The notes beneath the pieces were generated by a model. It was not told the origin of the DNA. It did not search any database and saw only the letters and a program-made list of their open reading frames with translations. The translations under genes and the position numbers were made by a program. A stretch of DNA of 64,000 nucleotides from Pectinatus sottacetonis (lineage in GTDB: Bacteria; Bacillota; Negativicutes; Selenomonadales; Selenomonadaceae): assembly GCF_015732155.1 (NCBI RefSeq), contig NZ_WIQK01000001.1, forward strand, positions 1,746,001 through 1,810,000, written 5' to 3'. Below are positions 55,593 to 64,000 of this stretch, in pieces (the stretch's first letter is position 1; every line of letters begins with the position of its first letter).

Positions 55593-55894
55593 CTATAATT
55601 TAAAAAATAATACATTAATACTATTAATATCGAATAATAATTGAGATTTTTGTATTTACTTGCTTTTTGAAGGTAAGCAAGGGGAAAAAATACATACAAT
55701 GATATATGGAGAAAGGCAGGGATACAGAAAAACACATTGGCACAGAAATTTTTAATATGAAGATGTAGTATAAAATGCTGCTAAACCTTGTAATTATAAT
55801 ACGAGATCAGCGGCATTTTGTACTGTAAAATGGTTGTTTTGAACTCTAGGTATTAAAATTTATGTGATGGGGTTTATATTAAAAGGTCGCGGAG
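55593..55894. other. Gap with a 16-bp inverted repeat before a small membrane-protein gene
   Basis: The arms are AGTATAAAATGCTGCT (55767-55782) and AGCGGCATTTTGTACT (55809-55824), with two G-U pairs and a 26-nt loop. No T run follows. Nothing else was recognised in this stretch. Confidence 0.45.
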
Positions 55895-56167
55895 ATGATT
55901 TTTTGGGCATCTTCAGATGACAGATCGTTTTCGGGATACAAATATGCAAAATATATATTTATTTCCTTTGCAGCAGTACTATTTGCGGTGATAAGTATTT
56001 TTGGTTTGGAAATAAACGCCTTAATAATTGGGATTTTATCGGAAGACAATATATTTTATATGCAGATTTCTTTTATTAAAGGGGTTATGTCAATTATTAT
56101 GCTGGTGATCTTACGTTGGAGTGTGCCGAAAAAATTATTAAAAGATGAACAAAAATATATGAATTGA
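55895..56167 (+). CDS. Small two-helix membrane protein of unknown function
   Basis: 90-aa predicted protein with two hydrophobic segments (about residues 20-45 and 60-75) and a basic C-terminus. AAAGG lies nine nt before the ATG. I do not recognise a family. It stands alone between the PTS operon and the uracil-DNA glycosylase gene. It could be a chance frame, but codon use looks like the neighbours. Confidence 0.45.
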   Translation: MIFWASSDDRSFSGYKYAKYIFISFAAVLFAVISIFGLEINALIIGILSEDNIFYMQISFIKGVMSIIMLVILRWSVPKKLLKDEQKYMN

Positions 56168-56280
56168 AAAACAGGTCCTTTTTTATAAATTTGTATTTTT
56201 TTCTTAAAAAGCCTATAATTTAAATGTGTTAAAAAAGTATTATATAAAATATTGTAGTTGTTTAAGATAGGTGAATAACT

Positions 56281-56847
56281 GTGTATAGTTTAAAAGATCT
56301 TGAAGCAGCAGTAAAAAGCTGTACCAGATGTCCTTTGTCAGAAACACGGCATAATGTTGTATTTGGTGAAGGAAGTGAAGAAAATCATATTATGTTTATT
56401 GGCGAAGGGCCTGGCTATAATGAAGATATGAAAGGTCGGCCTTTTGTCGGAAAGTCAGGACAGCTGTTCGACAAGATGCTGCAGTCTGTGGGATTGACAA
56501 GAAAAGAAATTTATATTGCCAATATAGTGAAGTGCCGTCCACCGGGGAATCGGAACCCATCGGAAGAAGAATGTGAAAGGTGCATCAATTATCTGCGCTG
56601 GCAGGTAAAATTTATCTGTCCAGATATTATTGTCTGCCTGGGAGCTGTTGCGGCCAAACATATATTGGCAAAGGATTTTAAAATAACCCGCAGCCGGGGC
56701 ATATGGTATCAAAGAGGAAAGTTTAATATAATGGCTACTTACCATCCTTCAGCGTTATTGCGTGATGTCAATAAAAAGAAAGATGCCTGGGAAGATTTTC
56801 AGGCGATAAGAAACATGTACGATGAGATATTGCAGCAGAATAAATAA
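56281..56847 (+). CDS. Type 4 uracil-DNA glycosylase (iron-sulfur)
   Basis: 188-aa repair enzyme removing uracil from DNA. CTRCPL gives the first Fe-S cysteines, with further cysteines in VKCRPPGNRNP and ICLG-like VCLGA regions. GEGPGYNEDMKGRPFVG is the active-site motif and HPSALLR the C-terminal one. The start is GTG at 56281. A strong terminator follows. Confidence 0.9.
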   Translation: MYSLKDLEAAVKSCTRCPLSETRHNVVFGEGSEENHIMFIGEGPGYNEDMKGRPFVGKSGQLFDKMLQSVGLTRKEIYIANIVKCRPPGNRNPSEEECERCINYLRWQVKFICPDIIVCLGAVAAKHILAKDFKITRSRGIWYQRGKFNIMATYHPSALLRDVNKKKDAWEDFQAIRNMYDEILQQNK

Positions 56848-57216
56848 TAAGTATAAATGAAATTATTGGCCTCAGGATGCAGTCAGATAGTATTATTAGG
56901 TGCTTTTCTGTTATATACCTCTGGATAAAACTAGGAAAATAAATTGTTTTATTCAGAGGTATTTTTTATGCTATTAAACATATTTCCTATTCTATAAAAA
57001 CTTAATGAAGCATTAAAAGTCGATGATTTCAAAAAAGTACAACGAGAAAATGATATATTTGAGACTACATAATTGTAATGAAAACTGATATAATAATATT
57101 TGTGTTATACAGTCTGGATTATTTTTTAGTCAATACAGTGATAATTAGTAAAATGCATGATTTTATAAAGACGATAAATTGACCTGAATATAGGTTTTTA
57201 ATATGGGGGAATATAG
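56848..57216. other. Gap between the uracil-DNA glycosylase gene and trpS, with a terminator
   Basis: The strong terminator has arms at 56915-56931 and 56946-56962, matching over about 16 bp, followed by TTTTTT. The remaining 250 nt show no T-box core or other riboswitch before trpS. Confidence 0.6.
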
Positions 57217-58302
57217 ATGGCAAAGATTATTTTAACAGGAGATAGACCAACCGGCAGATTACATATAGGGCATTATGTTGGTTCTTTGCGGGAACGTGTG
57301 AGATTACAGAATTCAGGTGAATATGATAAGGTCTTTATTATGATAGCCGATGCGCAGGCACTTACGGATAATGCGGATAATCCAGAAAAAGTGCGGCAAA
57401 ATATTATTGAAGTAGCCCTTGATTATTTAGCCTGTGGACTTGACCCGGAAAAGTCGGTTATTTTTATACAATCGCAGATACCGCAGTTATATGAATTAAC
57501 TGCCTATTATATGAATTTGGTTACGGTTTCCCGCCTGCAGAGAAATCCTACAGTTAAAGCGGAAATTCAGGCAAGAGATTTTGAAGCAAGTATTCCTGTG
57601 GGATTTTTTACTTATCCGATTAGTCAAGCGGCTGATATTACGGCTTTTCAAGCAAATACAGTGCCGGTTGGTGAAGATCAGATGCCGATGATAGAACAGA
57701 CGAGGGAAATTGTAAGAAAGTTTAATATGACATATGGAGAGGCTTTAACGGAACCGGATATATTATTGCCGAGTAATGAAGTTTGTCAGCGATTGCCTGG
57801 TATTGATGGTAAGGCTAAGATGAGTAAATCACTTGATAATTGTATTTATTTATCGGAAACAGCAGATGAAATCAAAAAAAAGGTAATGAATATGTATACA
57901 GACCCTGATCATATTCGTGTTGCAGATCCGGGCAAAATAGAAGGAAATACAGTGTTTACATATTTGGATGCTTTTTGTCGCAAGGAACATTTTGGACGGT
58001 ATCTTCCAGATTATAGTAGTCTTGATGAATTGAAGGAGCATTATCAGCGGGGCGGTTTGGGAGATGTTAAAGTTAAGAAATTCCTGTATGCGGTTTTGCT
58101 GGAATATTTGAAACCGATAAGAGCGCGCCGCACAGAGTTTGAAAAAGATATTCCGGCAGTTTATAAAATGTTGGAAGACGGCAGTCGTAAGGCAGAAGCC
58201 GTTGCGGCACAAACTCTGGCAGCTGTAAAAGGGGCAATGCGCATAAATTATTTTTCTGATGTAAATTTAATAAATGAACAGGCAAAGCGTTTTAAAAAAT
58301 AA
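57217..58302 (+). CDS. trpS: Tryptophanyl-tRNA synthetase
   Basis: 361-aa class I synthetase. The ATP-binding HIGH motif is in [11 protein letters not shown] and the KMSKS loop is [22 protein letters not shown] is a family segment. A GGGGGAA ribosome site precedes ATG at 57217. Monocistronic, with a long hairpin after it. Confidence 0.96.
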   Translation: MAKIILTGDRPTGRLHIGHYVGSLRERVRLQNSGEYDKVFIMIADAQALTDNADNPEKVRQNIIEVALDYLACGLDPEKSVIFIQSQIPQLYELTAYYMNLVTVSRLQRNPTVKAEIQARDFEASIPVGFFTYPISQAADITAFQANTVPVGEDQMPMIEQTREIVRKFNMTYGEALTEPDILLPSNEVCQRLPGIDGKAKMSKSLDNCIYLSETADEIKKKVMNMYTDPDHIRVADPGKIEGNTVFTYLDAFCRKEHFGRYLPDYSSLDELKEHYQRGGLGDVKVKKFLYAVLLEYLKPIRARRTEFEKDIPAVYKMLEDGSRKAEAVAAQTLAAVKGAMRINYFSDVNLINEQAKRFKK

Positions 58303-58306
58303 ATAG

Positions 58307-58361
58307 CATATACTAATAATTGGAAGGATTTATAATTTATCCTTCCAATTATTAGTATATG
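58307..58361. terminator. Perfect 23-bp hairpin between trpS and the NlpC/P60 gene
   Basis: The arms are 58307-58329 and 58339-58361, fully complementary, with a 9-nt loop. There is no T run on the plus-strand side, so if it ends trpS mRNA it does so without the classical U tract. Confidence 0.5.
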
Positions 58362-58390
58362 AAAAATTAAATGATGTAATAGGAGTAATC

Positions 58391-59707
58391 ATGCAAAAAA
58401 ATATAATTAAGGTATTATGCTTTGTTTTTTGTGTATGCATTTTTGGTACAGGAGCAGTTATGGCCGCTGGGATCACGCATTATCCACCACTGCGTGATCC
58501 GGTTTTTTGGCAGAATAAGATAGTGGATAAAAATAAGCTGGTTTTAACGGATGAGGGTAAAAAATCGTTTAATGCATTAGTGAGGCAAAAGTCATCATGT
58601 ATGGTTGACTTGCAGACATACCCATTAACAAAATCAAGTGACGATGTAAAAAATACAATTAATGCTTCTGCGGTGTTTCCAGATAATGCTTATGATATGT
58701 CAGGGCAGATTCTGACACAGGACGAGAAAGATGCTTTTACGCAGAATATGAATTTAGCAGAGATGCGGGGAATGCAGACTCTTAATATGGGAGTAATAGT
58801 GCGGCATAGTAACATAAGGACCATGCCAACAGCAGATCCGGTTTATTCTTCACCCTATCCAAGTATGTTTGATATGTTTCAGGAAACTGCGGTTGATCCA
58901 GGAGAGGCTGTAATTATTTTACATACAAGCAGTGATGGAAAATTTTATTATGTACAGATGTATAATTACAGCGGCTGGATTGAGACCAGTAATGTAGCAG
59001 TGGTAAAGGACAGGCAAAAGTGGCTTGATTATGTAAAGCCCAAAAGTTTTTTAATGGTAATCGGTAAATCGTATATAGTAAAGAATGGCAGGGAAAATAT
59101 TTTTTATCAAATGGGAAGCCGTATTCCTATTGTTCAAAAGAAAACAGACGGTTATATCATTATGGTGCCGCAGCGTAATACGGCCGGTAATTTACAGGAA
59201 GAAACAATGTTAGTACCGAGGGATAATGCTCTATATGAAGGCTTTCTGCCATATACACGCAGTAATATTATCAGGGAAGCGTTTCAATATTTAGATGAAC
59301 CATATGGCTGGGGTGGCTTAAGACATAGTGTGGATTGTTCCAGTTTTATTGCTAATGTTTATCGAACTGTTGGTATTTATTTGCCGCGTAATGCTGATCA
59401 GCAGGAAAATACATATGGAACGCATTTTTCTTTTACTGGAATGAGCGAAGCTGAGATATATGAGGATATATTAAATAACTGTAAGCCGGGAGATGCTCTT
59501 TACATGAATGGACATGTAATGCTGTATTTGGGACAGACAAATGGAATCCCTTATATTATCCAAGCTTTGGGAAGTTATACTAAAACAGAAGATGGCAGCT
59601 ACAGCAGGCAAAGAATACTGCAGGTAGTAGTGAGTGATCTGTCACTTCATTTATCAAGCGGAGATAGTTTCGCTGCGGCATTGACCTCAGCAGTTTCTTT
59701 TAAATAA
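58391..59707 (+). CDS. Secreted SH3-NlpC/P60 cell-wall hydrolase
   Basis: 438-aa exported protein with a signal peptide (about residues 1-25, cleaved near AMAAG). SH3-like regions lie at about 130-260 (NIRTMPTADPV, YSGWIETSNVAV). The NlpC/P60 domain (about 290-410) has the catalytic Cys in VDCSSFIANVY near residue 315 and the His in GHVMLYLG near 374. It resembles gamma-D-glutamyl-diamino acid endopeptidases that cleave peptidoglycan stem peptides. Confidence 0.88.
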   Translation: MQKNIIKVLCFVFCVCIFGTGAVMAAGITHYPPLRDPVFWQNKIVDKNKLVLTDEGKKSFNALVRQKSSCMVDLQTYPLTKSSDDVKNTINASAVFPDNAYDMSGQILTQDEKDAFTQNMNLAEMRGMQTLNMGVIVRHSNIRTMPTADPVYSSPYPSMFDMFQETAVDPGEAVIILHTSSDGKFYYVQMYNYSGWIETSNVAVVKDRQKWLDYVKPKSFLMVIGKSYIVKNGRENIFYQMGSRIPIVQKKTDGYIIMVPQRNTAGNLQEETMLVPRDNALYEGFLPYTRSNIIREAFQYLDEPYGWGGLRHSVDCSSFIANVYRTVGIYLPRNADQQENTYGTHFSFTGMSEAEIYEDILNNCKPGDALYMNGHVMLYLGQTNGIPYIIQALGSYTKTEDGSYSRQRILQVVVSDLSLHLSSGDSFAAALTSAVSFK

Positions 59708-59714
59708 TATGTTC

Positions 59715-60809
59715 TCAACTGCAGATAATTACTTTATTGCGTCCTTTGGTTTTTGCAAGATATAGTGCAGTGTCTGCCTGCTTTATAAGAATATCAGGAT
59801 TGATACAGTCAGTATGCGGGATGATAGATGAAACGCCAATACTTACAGTTACCTGTAACTTTTGATTAGATTGGTAACGTATGTAAATAGCTTCAATGGA
59901 TTTTCTTATGTTTTCAGCGAGTAAACTACCTTGTTTTATGGAGAGGGAAGGCAGCACAATAATAATTTCTTCACCACCGTAACGTGCAACAAAAGCATTG
60001 GAAAATGTAATTTTTTCTTTTAAAACATTGGCTATTTTCCGTAATATTTTATCACCACATAAGTGACCGTAAGAGTCATTAAAGTTTTTAAAAAAATCAA
60101 TGTCAATTAGACATACTGTTAGTGTATTTTTTTGTTTTGCGCAAAAGTGCCAGTTCTTTTTCAGATTGTCATCTAAATAACGGCGATTATATAAGCCGGT
60201 AAGGGCATCTATATTTGAATATTTAAACAGGCGGTATTCATTAGAATAATTTTTTTCGGAAAAATAAATTCCTACTACGTTTACAAATATTATACCCATG
60301 TATAAACTGCCAAAACCTAGCTCCTGGGGAGGAATTTTATAAGAAAAACATATTAAAATGGAAGAAATACTGAATAATATTGGCGGCATTATCCGATATA
60401 GTCGGTTATATTGGGGCATTATTAAATACATTGATAAGATGACTGGCATTTCGGTTATAGGGGAAAGATAATAAGTGTGGGGACGTGTTATATCGGATAA
60501 AATACACATACTGATGATACTAAGCTCCCATATAAAGATATAGAAAGCATATTTTGCACTGGCTCTTTTTTTTCGTTGCTTAAAAAACCATAGTAAAAGA
60601 AATATGGTTAAAAGTAATCCCAGTCCGCGTAAAATATAAACTAAAAGATTTATAAAGTTTGGGGTAATATTTTTTTGATAGAAAAGCATTATATCATGCA
60701 CTGCGCCCAGAAGTATTAAAATAAAAACCATTGTTACAAAGATGATACCGTTTCGGATATCATTTTTCCAGTGATAATTATAGTAATCAGAATTATTAAA
60801 CTGTGCCAA
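59715..60809 (-). CDS. Membrane diguanylate cyclase (GGDEF domain)
   Basis: 364-aa protein with about six N-terminal helices (residues 20-185) and a C-terminal GGDEF domain. The active-site motif reads RYGGEEI, a GGEEF variant that should be active; the RxxD inhibitory site before it is not seen. It makes cyclic di-GMP, the likely ligand of the PilZ-GT2 synthase at 2744. No direct linkage exists in this window. Confidence 0.9.
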   Translation of the reverse strand: MAQFNNSDYYNYHWKNDIRNGIIFVTMVFILILLGAVHDIMLFYQKNITPNFINLLVYILRGLGLLLTIFLLLWFFKQRKKRASAKYAFYIFIWELSIISMCILSDITRPHTYYLSPITEMPVILSMYLIMPQYNRLYRIMPPILFSISSILICFSYKIPPQELGFGSLYMGIIFVNVVGIYFSEKNYSNEYRLFKYSNIDALTGLYNRRYLDDNLKKNWHFCAKQKNTLTVCLIDIDFFKNFNDSYGHLCGDKILRKIANVLKEKITFSNAFVARYGGEEIIIVLPSLSIKQGSLLAENIRKSIEAIYIRYQSNQKLQVTVSIGVSSIIPHTDCINPDILIKQADTALYLAKTKGRNKVIICS

Positions 60810-60983
60810 GTGAATGTTCCTCCAGATTGTTTAGGGCTGTCAATAGAATATATTCTTCTTTATCAAATATTCCCTAAGATGGGGGATAAGTCCTGCTGAA
60901 AAAAGACAATAAACATTAAACTCGGATAAATAAAATTTATTCATGTTTTAATTAAGTAATAAATATTTAAAGGAGTGAGAATT

Positions 60984-61937
60984 TTGGTTAAGATTAATTG
61001 GTGTGCTGCTATAATAATTGCGGTAGTATTTGTATTAAACGTAAGTGATTGTTTTGCCCAAAAATCAACAGAGGAGAATGTGCAGATTCATTTAGCAAGG
61101 GGAAATATATACGGAACTTTAGAAGTCCCTGCATCAGAAAGACCGGTACCTGTAGCTTTAATTATTGTTGGTTCAGGGCCTACTGATAGAAATGGAAATA
61201 ATAATTATGGGCTAACAAATAACTGTCTTAAGATGCTGGCTGATGGATTAGCACAGGATAAAATAGCCACATTACGCTATGATAAACGGGGAATAGGCGA
61301 AAGTAAGTTTAATTTAAATGAGAGTGAACTTACTATTGAGGATTATATCAATGATGCTGCAGCATTGGTTGACGTACTGAAGAAAGATAAACGTTTTTCA
61401 AAGGTTTTTGTGATTGGGCATAGTGAAGGAGCCCTTATTGGTTCGATAGTGGCCCGGAAAAAAAATGCTGCTGGATTTATTTCTTTAGAAGGTGCTGGTT
61501 ATCCTCTGCAGAAAGTGCTTTTGCGGCAAATAAAGCAGAGAGCCCCGCAATACTATGATGAAAGTCGTAATATTTTGGCTGAACTGGCTCAGGGGAAAAT
61601 TGTCCCTAAAGTTGATCCAGCATTACAGGCTTTATTTCGGCCTAGTGTGCAGCCATATCTAATATCAGAAATGCGTTATGATCCGGCCAGGGAAATAGGA
61701 AAACTAAAAATGCCAGTGCTTTTGCTGCAGGGAACAAATGATTTGCAGGTACAAGTTGCTGATGCGCAAGCTTTGTACCATGCTGCACCACAGGCAGAGC
61801 TTGTGATAATAAAAGGCATGAATCATATATTAAAAGATGTGCCAGATGATATAAAAAGTAATATTGAGTCATATGGGGATCCGCTTATTACTGTGGATAA
61901 AAAACTGCTGGCAGTAATAAAGAAGTTTATAAAATAA
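60984..61937 (+). CDS. Secreted alpha/beta hydrolase (esterase)
   Basis: 317-aa exported hydrolase with a signal peptide ending near CFAQ. RYDKRGIGESK and the nucleophile elbow GHSEG (Ser near residue 147) are clear, with the catalytic His in GMNHILKDV. TTG at 60984 lies eight nt after AGGAG; the GTG at 60975 sits on that site. The substrate is unknown. Confidence 0.82.
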   Translation: MVKINWCAAIIIAVVFVLNVSDCFAQKSTEENVQIHLARGNIYGTLEVPASERPVPVALIIVGSGPTDRNGNNNYGLTNNCLKMLADGLAQDKIATLRYDKRGIGESKFNLNESELTIEDYINDAAALVDVLKKDKRFSKVFVIGHSEGALIGSIVARKKNAAGFISLEGAGYPLQKVLLRQIKQRAPQYYDESRNILAELAQGKIVPKVDPALQALFRPSVQPYLISEMRYDPAREIGKLKMPVLLLQGTNDLQVQVADAQALYHAAPQAELVIIKGMNHILKDVPDDIKSNIESYGDPLITVDKKLLAVIKKFIK

Positions 61938-61946
61938 AGAGTAGTA

Positions 61947-61993
61947 AAATAGGACAGGAAAAATAATAATTTTTTATTTTTCCTGTCCTATTT
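61947..61993. terminator. Perfect 18-bp hairpin after the esterase gene, probable terminator
   Basis: The arms 61947-61964 and 61976-61993 are fully complementary; the A- and T-rich flanks allow termination on the plus strand and possibly the minus strand. Confidence 0.6.
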
Positions 61994-62192
61994 CTTATGA
62001 TAAAAATATTTAATGGCCGGCGATAAAAACATCTAATACCATTAAACCGGCTTGAAGTAACAATTTTGAAAGGTTTTTACCGCAGCGTAATGGAATATCT
62101 TTTATGCAGATTGTTACAGAAATATATTAACAAGGGAGAAACAAAAGGGTGGGATTGGTTGAATGAAAAATTGAACAGGAAATTAATAGCTA

Positions 62193-62663
62193 TTATTCAT
62201 GTCGTTTGCCGGTCATTTGAGAAATTTTTATTTTTAATACTATCGTCTTAGCATATGCTTTTTCTATATATTCAAGACCTTTATTATAGAAGTCAGGGCT
62301 GTATTTTTTTATTAAAAGAGCTAGGGCTTCTTTTTTTTCGGCATCATCAGCCATAATACTTATGGTACCGAATACTACAGCTGATTTAAATCGTGATGTG
62401 AACTTTTCCGGAACTATTTCAGCTTCAGATACTGCAGAAAAACACACAGCCTGATTACAGGAAATATTATTCATTTTATGTCCGTTGGCGGCACAATGAA
62501 GATATATGGCTGAATTACCATCATAGGAAAAATTCATGGGGATACTGTAAGGAGTGCCTTTATTATCTGCTGTTGCCAGCGTTCCGTAAGTAGCATCTTG
62601 CAGGACGATCTTTGTATCCTGTGTGGTGAGCTGGCGGTCCTTGCGGCGCATTTCATTAATCAT
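62193..62663 (-). CDS. Pyridoxamine 5-phosphate oxidase-like flavin-binding protein (NimA-type)
   Basis: 156-aa split-barrel protein. It starts MINEMRRKDRQL, followed by YGTLATADNKGTPYSIPMNF, as in NimA and related flavin-binding proteins of anaerobes. The physiological reaction is unknown. The start at 62663 has AAGGGA upstream; it follows the aminotransferase gene by 13 nt, so the two are one operon. Confidence 0.82.
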   Translation of the reverse strand: MINEMRRKDRQLTTQDTKIVLQDATYGTLATADNKGTPYSIPMNFSYDGNSAIYLHCAANGHKMNNISCNQAVCFSAVSEAEIVPEKFTSRFKSAVVFGTISIMADDAEKKEALALLIKKYSPDFYNKGLEYIEKAYAKTIVLKIKISQMTGKRHE

Positions 62664-62676
62664 ATAAAATCCCTTC

Positions 62677-63915
62677 TTAGAAAATAAATTTTATTTCTTT
62701 AAGCCGGCGTTCTACTTCATTGACTATTTCTATTTCCTGTTTTTCATTGTCAGCTTCAAAAGTAACAGACATTCTTACATAATGTCCGGCATCATCCCAG
62801 GGAACAGTGGAAATGAGTTTTTCTTTTATAAGAAATTCAGAAAAATTTTCGGCTGATGTGAAAGTAATGCCATTTTCAGTGCCGCGGGGAATTTTCAGGT
62901 ATAAATAAAAAGAAGCGCGGGGTTTTTTTACAGAAAAACCAGCATTTTTCAAAGCTTTTACCAGTAACTCGTGGCGGCGGGAATATTTAGCAGCAGTTTT
63001 CAATGTTATTTGAGGATGACTAAAGCAGTATATACCGGCTTTTTGAATAGCAGCAAATTGTCCAGAGTCGTTATTGTCTTTTACTGCGGCAAAGCCTTTC
63101 ACTACTTTGGAATTACCACAGATAAAGGCCAGGCGCCAGCCTGTCATATTAAAAGCTTTAGACAAAGAGTGAATTTCTACGCCGACTTCTTTTGCTCCAT
63201 TAACAGAAAGAAAGCTCAATGGTTTTTCACCATCAAAAGTAAGCGCACCATAGGCTGCATCAGAAACGACAATGATATTATTTTTTTTAGCAAAGTTTAC
63301 AACTTTAGTGAAAAAGTCCTTGCTGGCAACTGCACCAGTGGGATTATTAGGATAGTTGAGATACAAAAGTTTGGCTTTTTGACATTGCTCCGGAGTTAAT
63401 GAGTCAAGATCAGGCAAAAAATTATTTTCGGTTAGTAATGGCAGTTCTACTACTTCACCACCGAGGGTTTTAGTCATACTTCCCATGACAGGATAGCCGG
63501 GGACGGTCATTATTGTAATATCCCCGGGATTAATAAAGGCCTGGGGCAGCAGAGCCAGCACAGATTTTGAACCGATGCCGTGATTAACTTCGTTGGCTGG
63601 ATCAAGTCCATATACATGATAAACATCTTCCATATATTTTACAGCGGCATCTTTGAATTCCTGGATACCATTATCGGTATAAAAGCGGTTTTCCCTGAGT
63701 TTGGCTTGTTCATATAAAACATCAATGACAGCATCTTCTGCTTTCCAGTCTGGTTCACCTACGCCAAGATCTATCAAAGGGATAGAAGGATTTTTTTTAC
63801 AGGCTTCTCTTTTGGCTCGCTTGATTTTTTCAAATTTATATAATACGGTACTCTTACCAAATTTGTTACCGCCGATGCGATCAGCAAAGGCTTCCTGGAT
63901 AAAATCTTTTATCAT
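62677..63915 (-). CDS. dapL: LL-diaminopimelate aminotransferase
   Basis: 412-aa PLP enzyme converting tetrahydrodipicolinate to LL-diaminopimelate for lysine and peptidoglycan. IDLGVGEPDWKAED, YLNYPNNPTGA and the PLP lysine in HSLSKAFNMTGWR are seen; a DapL identity fits the length and N-terminus, although a related class I aminotransferase is possible. ATG at 63915 has GGAG ten nt upstream; GTG at 63924 overlaps that site. Confidence 0.82.
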   Translation of the reverse strand: MIKDFIQEAFADRIGGNKFGKSTVLYKFEKIKRAKREACKKNPSIPLIDLGVGEPDWKAEDAVIDVLYEQAKLRENRFYTDNGIQEFKDAAVKYMEDVYHVYGLDPANEVNHGIGSKSVLALLPQAFINPGDITIMTVPGYPVMGSMTKTLGGEVVELPLLTENNFLPDLDSLTPEQCQKAKLLYLNYPNNPTGAVASKDFFTKVVNFAKKNNIIVVSDAAYGALTFDGEKPLSFLSVNGAKEVGVEIHSLSKAFNMTGWRLAFICGNSKVVKGFAAVKDNNDSGQFAAIQKAGIYCFSHPQITLKTAAKYSRRHELLVKALKNAGFSVKKPRASFYLYLKIPRGTENGITFTSAENFSEFLIKEKLISTVPWDDAGHYVRMSVTFEADNEKQEIEIVNEVERRLKEIKFIF

Positions 63916-63958
63916 AAGAAACACACTCCGTTTATGTTATTGTTAGATAATGAAAATT

Positions 63959-64000
63959 TTAGTGCATGGCATCAGCCAGAGCCTCAACTAGTAATTCAAA
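63959..64000 (-). CDS. C-terminal end of an unidentified gene (cut by the window edge)
   Basis: The minus strand is open from the window edge and encodes FELLVEALADAMH before a TAA stop at 63959-63961, 43 nt before the dapL start. It is probably the preceding gene of the same operon. Too short to identify. Confidence 0.4.
   Translation of the reverse strand, partial: FELLVEALADAMH

Noticed and set aside
56970-57216. T-box leader for trpS
   Set aside because: No T-box core sequence (TGGnACCGCG-like) or specifier-type structure was found.
62066-62251. 61-codon frame starting TTG
   Set aside because: It overlaps the end of a convergent real gene and has no convincing start.

Overview
The window is about 64 kb of AT-rich chromosome from an anaerobic, nitrogen-fixing member of the Bacillota. 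Clostridial-type features support this: nif order H-I1-I2-D-K-E-N/B-Vomega-Valpha, a long NifD, a short NifK, a NifN-NifB fusion and a homocitrate synthase split over two genes. The housekeeping order rpmE-DUF1385-prfA-prmC-sua5-rpiB-glyA-upp-comEB-wecA-wecB also fits. A Negativicutes (Selenomonad-like) host is my best guess. It is inference from gene style, not proven. No phage, IS element or CRISPR array was seen.

Layout. (1) 64-7610: a four-gene exopolysaccharide cluster with a triple-NodB polysaccharide deacetylase, a PilZ-GT2 processive synthase, a pseudo-deacetylase with C-terminal beta domains, and a secreted GH18-like protein. (2) 7640-17314: translation, nucleotide, one-carbon and cell-wall precursor genes. 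(3) 17600-19285: a chemoreceptor. (4) 19753-22532: molybdate ABC transporter modABC plus a molbindin, then bioY, a duplicated tRNA-Tyr/tRNA-Arg cluster and rpsT. (5) 24358-31155: a membrane pseudokinase, a LysE exporter divergent from a MocR regulator, and an ECF transporter whose S component is fused to an ATPase. (6) 31163-44659: an AnfO-like gene and an unknown FYPDG-repeat protein, divergent from the Mo-nitrogenase cluster. Molybdate uptake 11 kb upstream and homocitrate synthesis inside the cluster supply parts of FeMo-cofactor. (7) 45060-55562: a sugar or hexitol phosphotransferase system with a DeoR repressor, a 6-phospho-3-hexuloisomerase, a LevR-type sigma-54 activator, a clear sigma-54 promoter, mannose-family EIIA/B/C/D, two zinc dehydrogenases and an allulose-6-P/ribulose-5-P type epimerase. 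(8) 55895-64000: uracil-DNA glycosylase, trpS, an NlpC/P60 wall enzyme, a diguanylate cyclase, an esterase, a flavin-binding protein and LL-diaminopimelate aminotransferase.

Most interesting non-coding signals. A structured element of about 120 nt is present three times in the same orientation: after mop, between nifH and nifI1, and after the nif operon. Its closing stems show compensatory changes. Both nif transcription units start at good sigma-70 promoters but carry a strong intrinsic terminator between promoter and first gene, overlapped by an alternative hairpin. In the nifH leader that hairpin has an ANTAR-like hexaloop. The hexitol region has a perfect 18-bp operator pair around a promoter and four short direct repeats in front of its sigma-54 promoter. 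Start codons were chosen from ribosome-binding sites and family N-termini. All family calls are from motif recognition, without database searches.
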